Counted from the first letter of the stretch, positions 44,565-53,581 are shown. The stretch is DNA of 64,000 nucleotides from Massilia antarctica (GCF_015689335.1 NZ_CP065053.1:5704001-5768000); one strand, 5' to 3'. The notes: generated by a model not told the origin, from the sequence alone. A program made the numbers and translations.

Positions 44565-44869
44565 AATATACTCCTCAGAATGAATAATGGTGAGCATGGT
44601 TTTTTTATAATAAATGCCACGCTGCATGGAAAGCGTTCCTGCATTCCCTGACGCATCGGGAAGCGACACACCTCTCCAAAACATTATTCCGCCGAGCTCG
44701 CTCAGTCTGTTTGCGATAAGCTAACCGCGCATGAAGACTGGCAGGAAAACCATCGCCAGTCGATTCCTTTCAAAATTGAAAACGCAGCGGGATCGCCGTC
44801 CGCAAGCTGGGCCTGGAACCGGCCGTCACTGAAACAGGCCGGTTTTGACAGCGTTCCCGGCTCAACGGT
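44565..44869. other. Intergenic region without a gene
   Basis: 305 bp between the unknown gene at 44052-44564 and the 3' end of the carbonic anhydrase gene. Apart from the hairpin at 44817-44846 nothing gene-like was seen. Confidence 0.5.
44817..44846. terminator. Hairpin downstream of carbonic anhydrase
   Basis: AACCGGCC and GGCCGGTT form an eight-base stem around twelve bases, 24 bp beyond the carbonic anhydrase stop. The following TTTT tract lies on the plus strand, so strength in the carbonic anhydrase direction is uncertain. Confidence 0.4.
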
Positions 44870-45556
44870 TCACGGCGTGCCGGCCGGCAGCACCCGCCCC
44901 TTGACCGCATCGATCGGGCACACCATCGGCAAAAACTGTTGCTGGCGCGCCGAATAGCCCATCAGCGCGCCGCTATCGATATCGAAATACCAGCCGTGCA
45001 GCACCAGCTTGCCCTCCTCCACCCGGCGCTTGACCCACGGATAGGTCAGCAGGTTGTCGAGCGACTGCAGGATGCTGGCCTGTTCGCAAGCCTTATGCCG
45101 CTCTTCCGAGCTCTTGTGCGCCAAGTCGCGCATGACGCGCACCCGCACCGGCTCGGCGATGCGCATCCAGCGCTCGACAAACCCGGTTTCGCGCTGCTCC
45201 GGTTCCAGCGGTTGCGGCGCCAGCAAGGCACGGATGCCGCCGCAGCGCGCATGCCCGAGCACGATCACCCGCAGCACTTCCAGGTTGCAGATGGCGAACT
45301 CGATGGCCGAACTGACACCCGGCGGCGCATCCGGCGTACAGGGCGGCACCAGATTGGCGATATTGCGCACCACGAACATGTCGCCCGGACCGCTCCCCGT
45401 CAACAGCATCGGATCGACCCGCGAATCGCAGCAGCCGATCAGCAAGGTGCTGGGCCGCTGTCCGTCGCGCAAGGTGTCGTAGACGCCATGGTCTTCGCTG
45501 AAATACTGCTGCTGGAAGCGGCTGAAGCCGCGTACGAACTTCTCGATGTCTTGCAT
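44870..45556 (-). CDS. Beta-class carbonic anhydrase
   Basis: 228 residues with zinc ligands in CCDSRVDP (Cys42 or 43, Asp44, Arg46) and GHARCGG (His102, Cys105). It interconverts CO2 and bicarbonate in the cytoplasm. It is 12 bp after the Dnr-type regulator gene and on the same strand as narK1-narK2-dnr. Co-expression with nitrate uptake may reflect a CO2/bicarbonate need during anaerobic growth, or be incidental. Confidence 0.95.
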   Translation of the reverse strand: MQDIEKFVRGFSRFQQQYFSEDHGVYDTLRDGQRPSTLLIGCCDSRVDPMLLTGSGPGDMFVVRNIANLVPPCTPDAPPGVSSAIEFAICNLEVLRVIVLGHARCGGIRALLAPQPLEPEQRETGFVERWMRIAEPVRVRVMRDLAHKSSEERHKACEQASILQSLDNLLTYPWVKRRVEEGKLVLHGWYFDIDSGALMGYSARQQQFLPMVCPIDAVKGRVLPAGTP

Positions 45557-45568
45557 GTCCTGCTCCGT

Positions 45569-46249
45569 TCAACCGGCGTGCTTGCGCAAGCCGTCGATAT
45601 TCATGATCGTTACATTGCGCCCCTGCACGCCGATCAGGCCATGCATGGTCAGGTCGCCCAGAATGCGCGAAAAATGTTCCGGCGTCAGGTTCAGGCGCGA
45701 CGCCACCACCGCCTTGCTGACCGGCAGGGTCAGCTGTGCACCCTGCCCGGTCGCCTCGTCCTGCAGCAGGTAGCCGATCACCCTCTGGGTGCCGGACTGC
45801 AAGGCGACCGATTCCAGGTCGCAGATCAGCCCATGCATGCGCCGGCTCAGCCCGGCCAGCATCTTGCGCGCGAAACCGGGGTCGTGCGCGATGCCGTCGA
45901 ACACCGCTTCCTTGGTCACATGCAGCAGCAGGGAATCGGCCAGCGCCGTGGCCGAGACAATGTAGGGCTTTTCCATGAACATCAGCGCTTCGCCGAAGCT
46001 GTGGCCGGGTCCGATCAGCTCGATGATCTTTTCGGCGCCGTTGGCCACCCCGGCGGCCAGCTTGACTTGGCCGAAAATGACCAGGTGAAAACCCTTGCAG
46101 GTATCGCCGCGCTGGAAAATGATGTCGCCGCGCGCCGCGTGGCGCTCGCTGGTGCCGGCCGCGATGGCGTCGAGTTCGCTCGGCGACATCGCATCGAACA
46201 GCGGCAGCCGCGCCAGGAAGGTTTGCGGCGAGAATCGGTTCTTTTCCAT
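45569..46249 (-). CDS. Crp/Fnr-family regulator, Dnr-like
   Basis: 226 residues: cyclic-nucleotide-binding-type sensor domain (about 15-120), dimer helix, and a C-terminal winged helix with LNLTPEHFSRIL. E191-x-x-S194-R195 is the FNR-type recognition triad for TTGAT half-sites. The N-terminal cysteine cluster of FNR is absent, so it is not an Fe-S oxygen sensor. That fits Dnr/Nnr haem-dependent NO sensors of denitrifiers. ATG 46249. Located between narK2 and the carbonic anhydrase gene. Likely targets in the window are the boxes at 49067 and 40052. Confidence 0.85.
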   Translation of the reverse strand: MEKNRFSPQTFLARLPLFDAMSPSELDAIAAGTSERHAARGDIIFQRGDTCKGFHLVIFGQVKLAAGVANGAEKIIELIGPGHSFGEALMFMEKPYIVSATALADSLLLHVTKEAVFDGIAHDPGFARKMLAGLSRRMHGLICDLESVALQSGTQRVIGYLLQDEATGQGAQLTLPVSKAVVASRLNLTPEHFSRILGDLTMHGLIGVQGRNVTIMNIDGLRKHAG

Positions 46250-46263
46250 GGCAGCTCCCGCTA

Positions 46264-47649
46264 TCAGCAAGGCATGTCCGCATTGCGGCGCGCGTAGCAC
46301 CACCACGTGACCACGATGCAGGACACGTAAAAAGCGACGAAGCCCCACAGCGCCGCATCCGGACCGCCGGTCAGGGCGATCGAGGTGCCGTAGCACTTGG
46401 GAATGAAGAACGCGCCGTAGGCCGCCACCGCCGAGGTGAAACCGAGTACCGCCGCGCCTTCCTTGTTGGCGTCGACAATCGCCTGTTCCCTGGCGGCGTG
46501 GCCCTTGCCCTCGGCGGCACGCTGGCGCTCGGTGAGAAAAATCACCGGAATCATGCGGAAGGTCGAGGCATTGCCCACGCCCGTGCCGGCGAACAGCAGC
46601 ATGAACATCCAGAAGAAGCCTGTGAAGTTGCCCGCCACGCCGCCATGCGGCAGGAAGTGAATGACGCCGACCACGGCCGCGATCATCAGCACAAAGGTCC
46701 ACAGGGTCACTTTCGCGCCGCCCAGCTTGTCGGCCACGATGCCGCCCGCCACCCGCGCCAGCGCCCCGACCAGGGGGCCAAGGAAGGCGTAATCGAGCGG
46801 ATTGATATCCGGGAACTGGGTCTTGATCAGCAGCGGAAAGCCGGCCGAGTAACCGATGAAGGAACCGAAGGTGCCCGTGTACAGCCAGCACATCAGCCAG
46901 TTATGCTTGCGCTTGAAAATGATGGCCTGTTCCGAGAACGAAGCCTTGGCCGAGGCCAGGTCGTTCATCCCGAACCACGACGCGACCGCGGTCAGCGCGA
47001 TGAAGGGTACCCAGATGAAGCCGGCGTTCTGCAGCCACATGGCCTTGTGCGCATCGCCCTTGACCCATTGCTGCGCCTCGCCGCCGAGCGCGCCGAACAC
47101 GCCGGCGGTAATCACCAGCGGCACCACGAACTGCACCGCCGAGACGCCCAGGTTGCCCAGGCCGGCATTCATGCCGAGCGCGTAGCCCTTCTGCGCCTTG
47201 GGATAGAAGAAGCTGATATTCGCCATCGACGAGGCAAAATTGCCGCCGCCGAAGCCGCACAGCAAGGCCAGGATCAGCATGATGGGGTAGCTGGTATTGA
47301 CGTCCTGCACGGCGAAACCGATGCCGATGGCGGGAATGAGCAAGGACGCGGTCGAGATCGTGGTCCATTTGCGCCCGCCGAAAATCGGCACCATGAAGGA
47401 ATAGAAGATGCGCAGGGTCGCGCCGGACAAGCCCGGCAGCGCGGTCAGCCAGAACAGCTGGTTGGTGCTGTACTTGAAGCCGATATTGGGCAGGTTGACC
47501 ACGACCACGCTCCACACCATCCACACGGCGAAGGCGAACATCAGCGCCGGGATCGAGATCCACAGGTTGCGGTTGGCGGTCGACTTGCCGCTCTTTTGCC
47601 AGAAGGCCGGCAGTTCCGGCTCCCAGTCGGCGATCACATATTTACTCAT
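46264..47649 (-). CDS. narK: Nitrate/nitrite MFS transporter, NarK2-like
   Basis: 461 residues with twelve predicted membrane helices and the nitrate-signature-like GFGGGNFASSMANISFFYP and AGFPLLIK...GALARVAGG segments. This is the second of two NarK paralogues in one operon, a pairing common in denitrifiers where one type imports nitrate with protons and the other exchanges nitrate for nitrite. AAGGAGAAATCAA precedes ATG 47649. It starts 17 bp after narK1. Charge-pairing details cannot be resolved by eye. Confidence 0.93.
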   Translation of the reverse strand: MSKYVIADWEPELPAFWQKSGKSTANRNLWISIPALMFAFAVWMVWSVVVVNLPNIGFKYSTNQLFWLTALPGLSGATLRIFYSFMVPIFGGRKWTTISTASLLIPAIGIGFAVQDVNTSYPIMLILALLCGFGGGNFASSMANISFFYPKAQKGYALGMNAGLGNLGVSAVQFVVPLVITAGVFGALGGEAQQWVKGDAHKAMWLQNAGFIWVPFIALTAVASWFGMNDLASAKASFSEQAIIFKRKHNWLMCWLYTGTFGSFIGYSAGFPLLIKTQFPDINPLDYAFLGPLVGALARVAGGIVADKLGGAKVTLWTFVLMIAAVVGVIHFLPHGGVAGNFTGFFWMFMLLFAGTGVGNASTFRMIPVIFLTERQRAAEGKGHAAREQAIVDANKEGAAVLGFTSAVAAYGAFFIPKCYGTSIALTGGPDAALWGFVAFYVSCIVVTWWCYARRNADMPC

Positions 47650-47666
47650 TTGATTTCTCCTTGAAA

Positions 47667-48920
47667 TTAGGCGACGACGGCCAACCGGGCCGGCGCGGCG
47701 GGCCGCGCACTGTCTTTGAAGCTGAAATGCATCCACACGAGGGATACGCACACGGTGCCGTAGAGCAGCATGAAAGCGGACGAGCGCACCCCGGTGAGGT
47801 CGACCAGCGCGCCGAACAGGATCGGCAGCACGAAGCCGCCCAGGCCGCCGGCCAGGCCCACCACGCCAGAGACGGCGCCGATGTTGTCGCTGAAATCGTC
47901 ACCGATGAACTTGAACACCGATGCCTTGCCGACCGCCATGGCCACCCCGACCACGAACAGCAGCACGGTAAACATCACTGGCGTGAGGCCGATCTGCAAG
48001 GTGGTGCTGCCGGTCACGGTCTTGATGATCATGTTGGTTTGCGGGTAAGACAGCAGGAAGAAGCAGACCCAGCACACCCACATGACCCACCAGGTGACCT
48101 TGTGGGCGCCGTATTTGTCCGAAATCCAGCCGCCCAGGGCGCGCAGCACGCCGCCCGGCAAAGAGAAGCAGGCGGCCAGCAAGGCGGCCAGGCGCATATC
48201 GAAGCCGTACTCGCTGACGTAATACTTGGTCATCCACAAGGCCAGGCCCACATAGCCGCCGAACACGACCGAGTAGTACTGGCAGTAGCGCCACACGCGC
48301 GGGTCCTTGAGCACCTTCATCTGTTCGACAAAGGACACGCCGGCCGGCATCTTGTGGGCAGGGTCGCTGTAGGTGCCGAGCCAGAACAGGGCGGCCGTGA
48401 TCAGCATGGCCACCGCGTACACCTTGGGCAGCATCTGCCAGCCGAAGGCGGCGATGATAGCCGGGGCCACGAACTTGGTCAGTGCCGAGCCGGAATTGCC
48501 GGCGCCAAAGATGCCCATCGCCAGTCCGCGGCGCTCCTTGCCGAACCAGCGCGCCACGTAGGGCGTGCCGACGGAAAACGAGCCGCCGGCCAGGCCGACG
48601 AACAGGCCCAGCACCAGGAAGTGCCAATAGGCGGTGGCGTGCGAGATCATCCAGATCGGCAGCGCGGTGCTCAGCATGAGGATGAAGAACACGATGCGTC
48701 CGCCGTAGCGGTCGGTCCAGATGCCGAGCGGCACCCGCACCAGCGAGCCGCTCAATACCGGCGTGGCCGCCAGCAGGCCGAACTGGGTTTCGTTCAAGCC
48801 CAGCTGCGCCTTGATGGGAATGCCGAGCACCGCGAACATCATCCAGATCGCGAAGCAGATGGTGAAGGCGAAAGTGCTACTCGCCAGCACCGCTATTTGT
48901 TGTTGGTTCTTGCTAGACAC
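47667..48920 (-). CDS. narK: Nitrate MFS transporter, NarK1-like
   Basis: 417 residues, twelve helices, with nitrate signature GLAGGSFSVGTPYVARWFGKERRG and GIFGAGNSGSALT. First gene of narK1-narK2-dnr-carbonic anhydrase. The start codon is GTG at 48920 after GGGAG. Its promoter region carries a NarL-like 7-2-7 site (about 105-122 bp upstream) and a perfect FNR/DNR box (about 147-160 bp upstream), both shared with the divergent ATP-grasp gene. Confidence 0.95.
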   Translation of the reverse strand: MSSKNQQQIAVLASSTFAFTICFAIWMMFAVLGIPIKAQLGLNETQFGLLAATPVLSGSLVRVPLGIWTDRYGGRIVFFILMLSTALPIWMISHATAYWHFLVLGLFVGLAGGSFSVGTPYVARWFGKERRGLAMGIFGAGNSGSALTKFVAPAIIAAFGWQMLPKVYAVAMLITAALFWLGTYSDPAHKMPAGVSFVEQMKVLKDPRVWRYCQYYSVVFGGYVGLALWMTKYYVSEYGFDMRLAALLAACFSLPGGVLRALGGWISDKYGAHKVTWWVMWVCWVCFFLLSYPQTNMIIKTVTGSTTLQIGLTPVMFTVLLFVVGVAMAVGKASVFKFIGDDFSDNIGAVSGVVGLAGGLGGFVLPILFGALVDLTGVRSSAFMLLYGTVCVSLVWMHFSFKDSARPAAPARLAVVA

Positions 48921-49024
48921 GTTGTTCTCCCGGACCGATGACCTGATACAGGAAGCTTACGTGCTGCTTAAAAGCACGACTATTAGCCTGAGGGCGATTT
49001 TCCCACGGCAATCTGGCTAGACTC

Positions 49025-49042
49025 CTAGTCCAAAAGAACTAG
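49025..49042. promoter_or_regulatory. NarL-like 7-2-7 inverted heptamer upstream of narK1
   Basis: CTAGTCCAAAAGAACTAG has heptamers TAGTCCA and AGAACTA two bases apart, with the same CTAGT-N8-ACTAG geometry as the site upstream of moaA. It lies between the divergent narK1 and ATP-grasp genes. Confidence 0.5.
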
Positions 49043-49066
49043 GGCAGCCAGGATGGGCAAACTGTG

Positions 49067-49080
49067 TTGATCCACATCAA
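49067..49080. promoter_or_regulatory. Perfect FNR/DNR box
   Basis: TTGATCCACATCAA matches TTGAT-N4-ATCAA exactly. It is 60-73 bp before the ATP-grasp start, a suitable activating distance once the untranslated leader is considered, and about 147-160 bp before narK1. Confidence 0.75.
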
Positions 49081-49139
49081 CGATGCATTTTCGCGTTTTG
49101 AGGTATAACAACAGACCAAGAACAACAGAGGCCGCCTCC

Positions 49140-50459
49140 ATGCAAGAATTTGCGACACCCGATTCCGCCTGCGAACCCGGCTGCGAACCCGGCTGCGGCA
49201 CGCTTGATGCCGCCCAGCTCAACGCCAGTTGCTTTTGCGCCGGCCCCTCGGCAGGCGCGCTGGCCGAGGCACTGCAAAGCGGCAGCGACGGGCCGCAGGT
49301 TGCGGCCTTGATCCGCGAACGCTGTCCCCACCTGTTCGCGGCGCTGCCGGTATTCATCTCGCCGGAGCAGTCGGCGCGCATGGCGCAGCTGATCGGCGCG
49401 GTGGAAGAAGTGATAGCGCTGCCGGCCTGGCAGGACGCCGTGCTGGCCGACGCACCGGCCATCGCGCGCCACGACCCGGGCGCGCGCGGGGTTTTTTACG
49501 GCTACGACTTCCACGTGGGCGAAGACGCCGTCGGTCTCATCGAAATCAACACCAACGCCGGCGGCGCCCTGCTCAACGCGGCCCTGGCGCGCGCCGGCCA
49601 CGGATGCAGCGCGATCGAGGAGGCCGGCGACGGCGCCGCGCGCGCACTGGCGCTGGAAGAGGCCATCGTCGACATGTTCCGCGCCGAGTGGCGCCTGGGC
49701 GGACGCAGCGCGCCGCTGCGCACCGTCGTGATCGTCGACGACGACCCGGAAAACCAGTACCTGTATCCCGAATTCCTGCTGTTTCGCCAGCTGTTCGCGC
49801 GCCACGACATCGAAGCGCTGATCGTCGACCCGTCCATGCTGCGCTGGGAAGCAGGCAGCCTGTGGCGCGGCGACCTGATTGTCGATCTGGTGTACAACCG
49901 CCTGACCGATTTCATGCTCGATTTACCAGCCCACGCGGCGCTGCGCGACGCCTACCTGGCCAACGCGGTGGTGCTCACGCCGCATCCGCGCGCGCACGCG
50001 TTGTACGCCGACAAGCGCAATCTGGCGCTGCTGACCGACGATGCCGCTCTGGCGGCGCTGGGCGTGGCCGCGGCCACGCGCGCGATCCTGCTCGACGGCA
50101 TTCCACACACGGAGCTGGTGCGGTCCAACGAAACCGAACGCCTGTGGCGCACCCGGCGCGACTGGTTCTTCAAGCCGGTGGCGGGCTACGGCGGGCGTGC
50201 GGCCTACCGCGGCGACAAGCTGAGCAAGCGCGCCTGGCAGGATATTCTCGACGGCGATTACGTGGCGCAGGCCATCATGGCGCCGCCCGCGCGCACCGGC
50301 GGCAGCGCCCAGGCGCCCGATCGACTCAAGTTCGACATCCGCAGCTACACCTACGACGGCAAGGTGCAATGGACGGCGGCGCGCGTGTACCAGGGCCAGA
50401 CCACCAACTTCCGCACCCCTGGCGGCGGTTTCGCGATGGTGTACACCGCGCAGGGGTAG
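49140..50459 (+). CDS. ATP-grasp protein of unknown function with Cys-rich N-terminus
   Basis: 439 residues. The N-terminus has CEPGCEPGCGTL and CFC (Cys-x3-Cys-x3-Cys then Cys-x-Cys), suggestive of metal or Fe-S binding. The body looks like an ATP-grasp ligase: VFYGYDFHVGEDAVGLIEIN, WFFKPVAGYGGRAAYRGDKL (nucleotide-lysine/Gly loop), and FDIRSYTYDGKVQWTAARVY with NFRTPGGGFA near the end. It is related by eye to circularly arranged glutathionylspermidine-synthase-like or peptide-ligase proteins, but the substrate is unknown. ATG 49140 follows GAGG. A perfect FNR/DNR box 60 bp upstream ties it to anaerobic metabolism. Confidence 0.7.
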   Translation: MQEFATPDSACEPGCEPGCGTLDAAQLNASCFCAGPSAGALAEALQSGSDGPQVAALIRERCPHLFAALPVFISPEQSARMAQLIGAVEEVIALPAWQDAVLADAPAIARHDPGARGVFYGYDFHVGEDAVGLIEINTNAGGALLNAALARAGHGCSAIEEAGDGAARALALEEAIVDMFRAEWRLGGRSAPLRTVVIVDDDPENQYLYPEFLLFRQLFARHDIEALIVDPSMLRWEAGSLWRGDLIVDLVYNRLTDFMLDLPAHAALRDAYLANAVVLTPHPRAHALYADKRNLALLTDDAALAALGVAAATRAILLDGIPHTELVRSNETERLWRTRRDWFFKPVAGYGGRAAYRGDKLSKRAWQDILDGDYVAQAIMAPPARTGGSAQAPDRLKFDIRSYTYDGKVQWTAARVYQGQTTNFRTPGGGFAMVYTAQG

Positions 50460-50480
50460 GAAGCGGAAGCAGCTCTACCA

Positions 50481-50567
50481 CGTCATTCCCGCGCAGCCCC
50501 CAGTTTCAAGGAAACTCTTCAAATCTCTTGGAACAGTGCAAAGTCAGAGGGCCGCTTCCAAATGGCG
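50481..50567 (+). repeat. Interspersed repeat copy A
   Basis: Starts CGTCATTCCCGCGCAG and contains GTTTCAAGGAAACTC, ATCTCTTGGA and TGCAAAG. About 85 bp are shared, in opposite orientation, with 63147-63231, and the ends resemble 60331-60367. A further outer arm (CTTAAGCTCCGTCTTTCCCG, about 50571-50590) matches the third copy. Non-coding; sits after the ATP-grasp gene. Confidence 0.7.
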
Positions 50568-50642
50568 CTGGCTTAAGCTCCGTCTTTCCCGCGCAGGGCT
50601 AGGCGCCCCCACGGCGATCCAAGTTCGTCGAGCCGCCCCGCC

Positions 50643-51092
50643 CTACTTCCAAACAATGATCGCCTTGTCCGCCCGTTCACCCGGGCGCGCGCTGTGCGCG
50701 ATCAGGTCTTCCAATGTCACGCCATCGAGCACCCGCAGATACGCCGCCGTCGCCGCCCCCAGCACCCCCTTGAGCGCGCACGCCGGCGCCAGGGTGCACG
50801 CGTTACTCTCCGGATCGAAGCACTCGGCCATGTAAAAGTCCGTCTCGCTGTTGCGCACCACGGCGCCGATATTGATCTGCGCCGGCTCGAGCTTGAGCCG
50901 CAGCCCGCCGTTACGCCCCCTCACCGTCTCCACTATGCCGGACAAGCCTAGCTGGTACACCACCTTCATCAAGTGGTTTTTCGAGATCCCGTGCACGTCG
51001 GCGATGTCCTGGATGGTGGCCAGGCGATCGCGGTGCATGCCCAGGTAGATCAGGGTGCGCAGGGTGTAATCGGTGTAGGCGGTCAGTCGCAT
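50643..51092 (-). CDS. nsrR: Nitric oxide-sensing repressor NsrR
   Basis: 149 residues of the Rrf2 family. N-terminal winged helix MRLTAYTDYTLRTLIYLG...ISKNHLMKVV and the three cluster cysteines C91, C99 and C105 (CFDPESNACTLAPAC) characteristic of NsrR. NO destroys the [4Fe-4S]/[2Fe-2S] cluster and releases DNA. ATG 51092 is chosen because homology starts there; an upstream ATG at 51131 adds unrelated residues. Divergent from norB, with a candidate operator between them. Confidence 0.94.
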   Translation of the reverse strand: MRLTAYTDYTLRTLIYLGMHRDRLATIQDIADVHGISKNHLMKVVYQLGLSGIVETVRGRNGGLRLKLEPAQINIGAVVRNSETDFYMAECFDPESNACTLAPACALKGVLGAATAAYLRVLDGVTLEDLIAHSARPGERADKAIIVWK

Positions 51093-51199
51093 CGGCGTGA
51101 AGGGTCGTGGATGGAAGGTGAAATGAGGCATTCAGTATACATGTATTGATCCAGATGGCGCGGCCTTGATCAAAAGAAGTATTAACTTGCTTGTTTAAA

Positions 51200-51222
51200 T
51201 AGATGTATTTAGAATCCTTCTT
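51200..51222. promoter_or_regulatory. Candidate NsrR operator of norB
   Basis: Left half TAGATGTATTT (10/11 to AAGATGYATTT), one base, then right half GAATCCTTCTT (8/11 to AAATGCATCTT), about 50-72 bp before the norB ATG and in the nsrR-norB intergenic region. Confidence 0.6.
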
Positions 51223-51271
51223 TAACGGAGCGGACTGTACCGCTTCGTTCTAATAACAAGGAAACCACGCC

Positions 51272-53548
51272 ATGCACGCCTCACGCAAACTATGGACCTG
51301 GCTCGCGGTCATCTGCGTCCTGTCCTTCGCCGTTCTCGGTTGGGTCGGGACCGAGATCTACCTGAGCGCTCCCCCGATTCCCCATCAAGTCGCCAGCCGC
51401 GACGGCGAGGTACTGTTCGCCGACGGCGAAGTCCAGCGCGGCCAGCAAGCCTGGCTCTCTGCCGGCGGCCAGCAGCTCGGCTCCGTCTGGGGCCACGGCA
51501 GCTATCTGGCGCCAGACTGGTCGGCCGACTGGCTGCACCGCGAAGCGCTGGCCCTGCGCGACATCTACGCCAGCAAGCAGTTCGCCAAACCGTTCGCCGA
51601 TCTCGATGTCGAACAGCAGGCGGCCCTGAACGAACGGCTCAAGCGCGAGATGCGCGCCAACACCTGGGACGCCCGCACCGGCATCGTCAATCTGTCGCCG
51701 GAACGCGCACAAGCCGTGCGTGAAGTCGCCGCCCACTACAGCGCCCTGTTCGGCAGCGACCCCAAACTCGACGCCCTGCGCGAGCAGTACGCCATGAGCG
51801 CCGGCAGCCTGGTCACGCCGGAAGACTTGCGCGCCCTGCCCGCCTTCATCTTCTGGTCATCCTGGTCGGCCGCCACCGACCGTCCCGGCGAAACCGCGAT
51901 CAGCTACACCAGCAACTGGCCGCACGAACCGCTGGTCGGCAACGGCCCCACCGCCGGCGCCGGCATCTGGTCGATCGCCAGCGTGATCCTGATGATCGGC
52001 GCCATCGCCGCCATGATCTTCTACCACGGCCGCGCCCACGAAGGCGAGGACCCGGTCCCGCCCAAGGCCGACCCGCTGTTCGACCTGAAGCCGACGGCAT
52101 CGATGCGCGCCACCCGCAAATACTTCTATGTCGTCATCGCGCTGGTGCTGGCGCAGGTCGGCATGGGCGTCATCACCGCCCATTACGCGGTCGAAGGCCA
52201 GAGCTTCTTCGGCATCCCGCTCGGCCAGATCCTGCCGTTCACGGTCAGCCGCACCATCCACACCCAGTTCGCCGTGCTGTGGATCGCCACCGCCTGGCTG
52301 GCCACCGGCCTGTATATCGCCCCCGCGATCTCCGGACGCGAACCGAAGTACCAGGCGCTCGGCGTCAACGTCCTGTTCTACGCGCTGCTGTTCATCGTGG
52401 CCGGCTCCACCATCTCCGGCTGGCTCGGCACCCTGCAGCACCTGGGCAACGACTTCAGCTTCTGGATCGGCAACCAGGGCCTGGAATTCACCTCCATGGG
52501 CCGCGTGTGGCAAATCCTGCTGTTCATCGGCCTGCTGTTCTGGGTCCTGCTGCTCGGCCGCGGGCTGATGCCGGCCCTGCGCACGCCATCGGAAAGCCGC
52601 GGCCTGATCGCCATGGTGTTCCTGGCCGCACTGTGCATCGGCGGCTTCTATGCCACCTCGCTGACCTGGGGTCCGCATACCCACTACTCCATGGTCGAAT
52701 ACTGGCGCTGGTGGCTGGTCCACCTGTGGGTCGAAGGCTTCTTCGAAGTGTTCGCCACCGCCGTCATCGCGCTGCTGTTCACCCGCCTTGGCCTGATCGC
52801 CGCGTCCACCGCCAACAGCGCCATCGTCCTGGAAACCATCGTGTTCCTGTTCGGCGGCATCCTGGGCACCCTGCACCACCTGTACTTCACGGGCACGCCT
52901 ACGTTTGTCATCGCCATCGGCGCCATGTTCTCCGCGCTGGAAGTGGTACCGCTGGCGATGATCGGCGTCGAAGCATGGCGCAACTACCAGCGCTCGAAGG
53001 CGGCGGCCTGGGTGCAGGCCTACAAATGGCCGATCCTGTGCTTCATCGCGGTCGGTTTCTGGAACGTGGTCGGTGCCGGCCTGCTCGGGTTCTCCATCAA
53101 CACCCCGATCGCGCTGTACTACATGCAGGGCATGAACATGACGGCGGCCCACGGCCACGCGGCGCTGTTCGGCGTCTACGGCATGCTCGGCATCGGCCTG
53201 ATGCTGTTCTGCCTGCGCGGCCTGAGCGACCGCGCCGCCTGGTCCGACAAGCTGCTTGCGCCGATGTTCTGGTGCCTGAACATCGGCCTGGCGATGATGG
53301 TCTTCATCTCGCTGGTGCCGGCCGGGATCTACCAGGCCTGGGCCAGCGTCACGCGCGGCACCTGGTTTGCGCGTTCGCCGGAAGTGGTCCACTCGCACCT
53401 GATGGAAACCCTGGTGTGGCTGCGTGTGCCGGGTGACGTGGTGTTCGCGGTCGGCTGCGTGTTCCTCGCGCTGTTCGCCGTCAAACTCGCCACCGGGGCG
53501 CGCGGCAGCAACTACGTCGTCGGCTCGGTCGCACCGGCCAAATCGTAA
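51272..53548 (+). CDS. norB: Quinol-dependent nitric oxide reductase (qNor)
   Basis: 758 residues in one chain, the length of qNor: an N-terminal NorC-like periplasmic extension (VLFADGEVQRGQQAWLSAGG...HGSYLAPDWSADWLHREAL) without a haem-c motif, followed by the twelve-to-fourteen-helix haem-copper-oxidase-like body (TIHTQFAVLWIATAWLATGL, WWLVHLWVEGFFEVFATAV, GGILGTLHHLYFTGTP, AAHGHAALFGVYGMLG) that holds haem and FeB histidines. Reduces 2 NO to N2O with quinol electrons. AAGGAAACC lies upstream of ATG 51272. Divergent from nsrR; a hairpin follows the stop. Confidence 0.96.
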   Translation: MHASRKLWTWLAVICVLSFAVLGWVGTEIYLSAPPIPHQVASRDGEVLFADGEVQRGQQAWLSAGGQQLGSVWGHGSYLAPDWSADWLHREALALRDIYASKQFAKPFADLDVEQQAALNERLKREMRANTWDARTGIVNLSPERAQAVREVAAHYSALFGSDPKLDALREQYAMSAGSLVTPEDLRALPAFIFWSSWSAATDRPGETAISYTSNWPHEPLVGNGPTAGAGIWSIASVILMIGAIAAMIFYHGRAHEGEDPVPPKADPLFDLKPTASMRATRKYFYVVIALVLAQVGMGVITAHYAVEGQSFFGIPLGQILPFTVSRTIHTQFAVLWIATAWLATGLYIAPAISGREPKYQALGVNVLFYALLFIVAGSTISGWLGTLQHLGNDFSFWIGNQGLEFTSMGRVWQILLFIGLLFWVLLLGRGLMPALRTPSESRGLIAMVFLAALCIGGFYATSLTWGPHTHYSMVEYWRWWLVHLWVEGFFEVFATAVIALLFTRLGLIAASTANSAIVLETIVFLFGGILGTLHHLYFTGTPTFVIAIGAMFSALEVVPLAMIGVEAWRNYQRSKAAAWVQAYKWPILCFIAVGFWNVVGAGLLGFSINTPIALYYMQGMNMTAAHGHAALFGVYGMLGIGLMLFCLRGLSDRAAWSDKLLAPMFWCLNIGLAMMVFISLVPAGIYQAWASVTRGTWFARSPEVVHSHLMETLVWLRVPGDVVFAVGCVFLALFAVKLATGARGSNYVVGSVAPAKS

Positions 53549-53556
53549 TGCCTTTT

Positions 53557-53581
53557 CCCCGGCGGGATCTTCCTGCCGGGG
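53557..53581 (+). terminator. Hairpin after norB
   Basis: CCCCGGCGGG and CCTGCCGGGG form a ten-base stem with one mismatch, starting nine bases after the norB stop. Only a short T-rich stretch follows, so it may be a weak terminator. Confidence 0.5.

Noticed and set aside
51166..51173. TTGATCAA upstream of norB as an FNR site
   Set aside because: The half-sites lack the four-base spacer needed for FNR/DNR; the nearby NsrR-like site is a better explanation of control.
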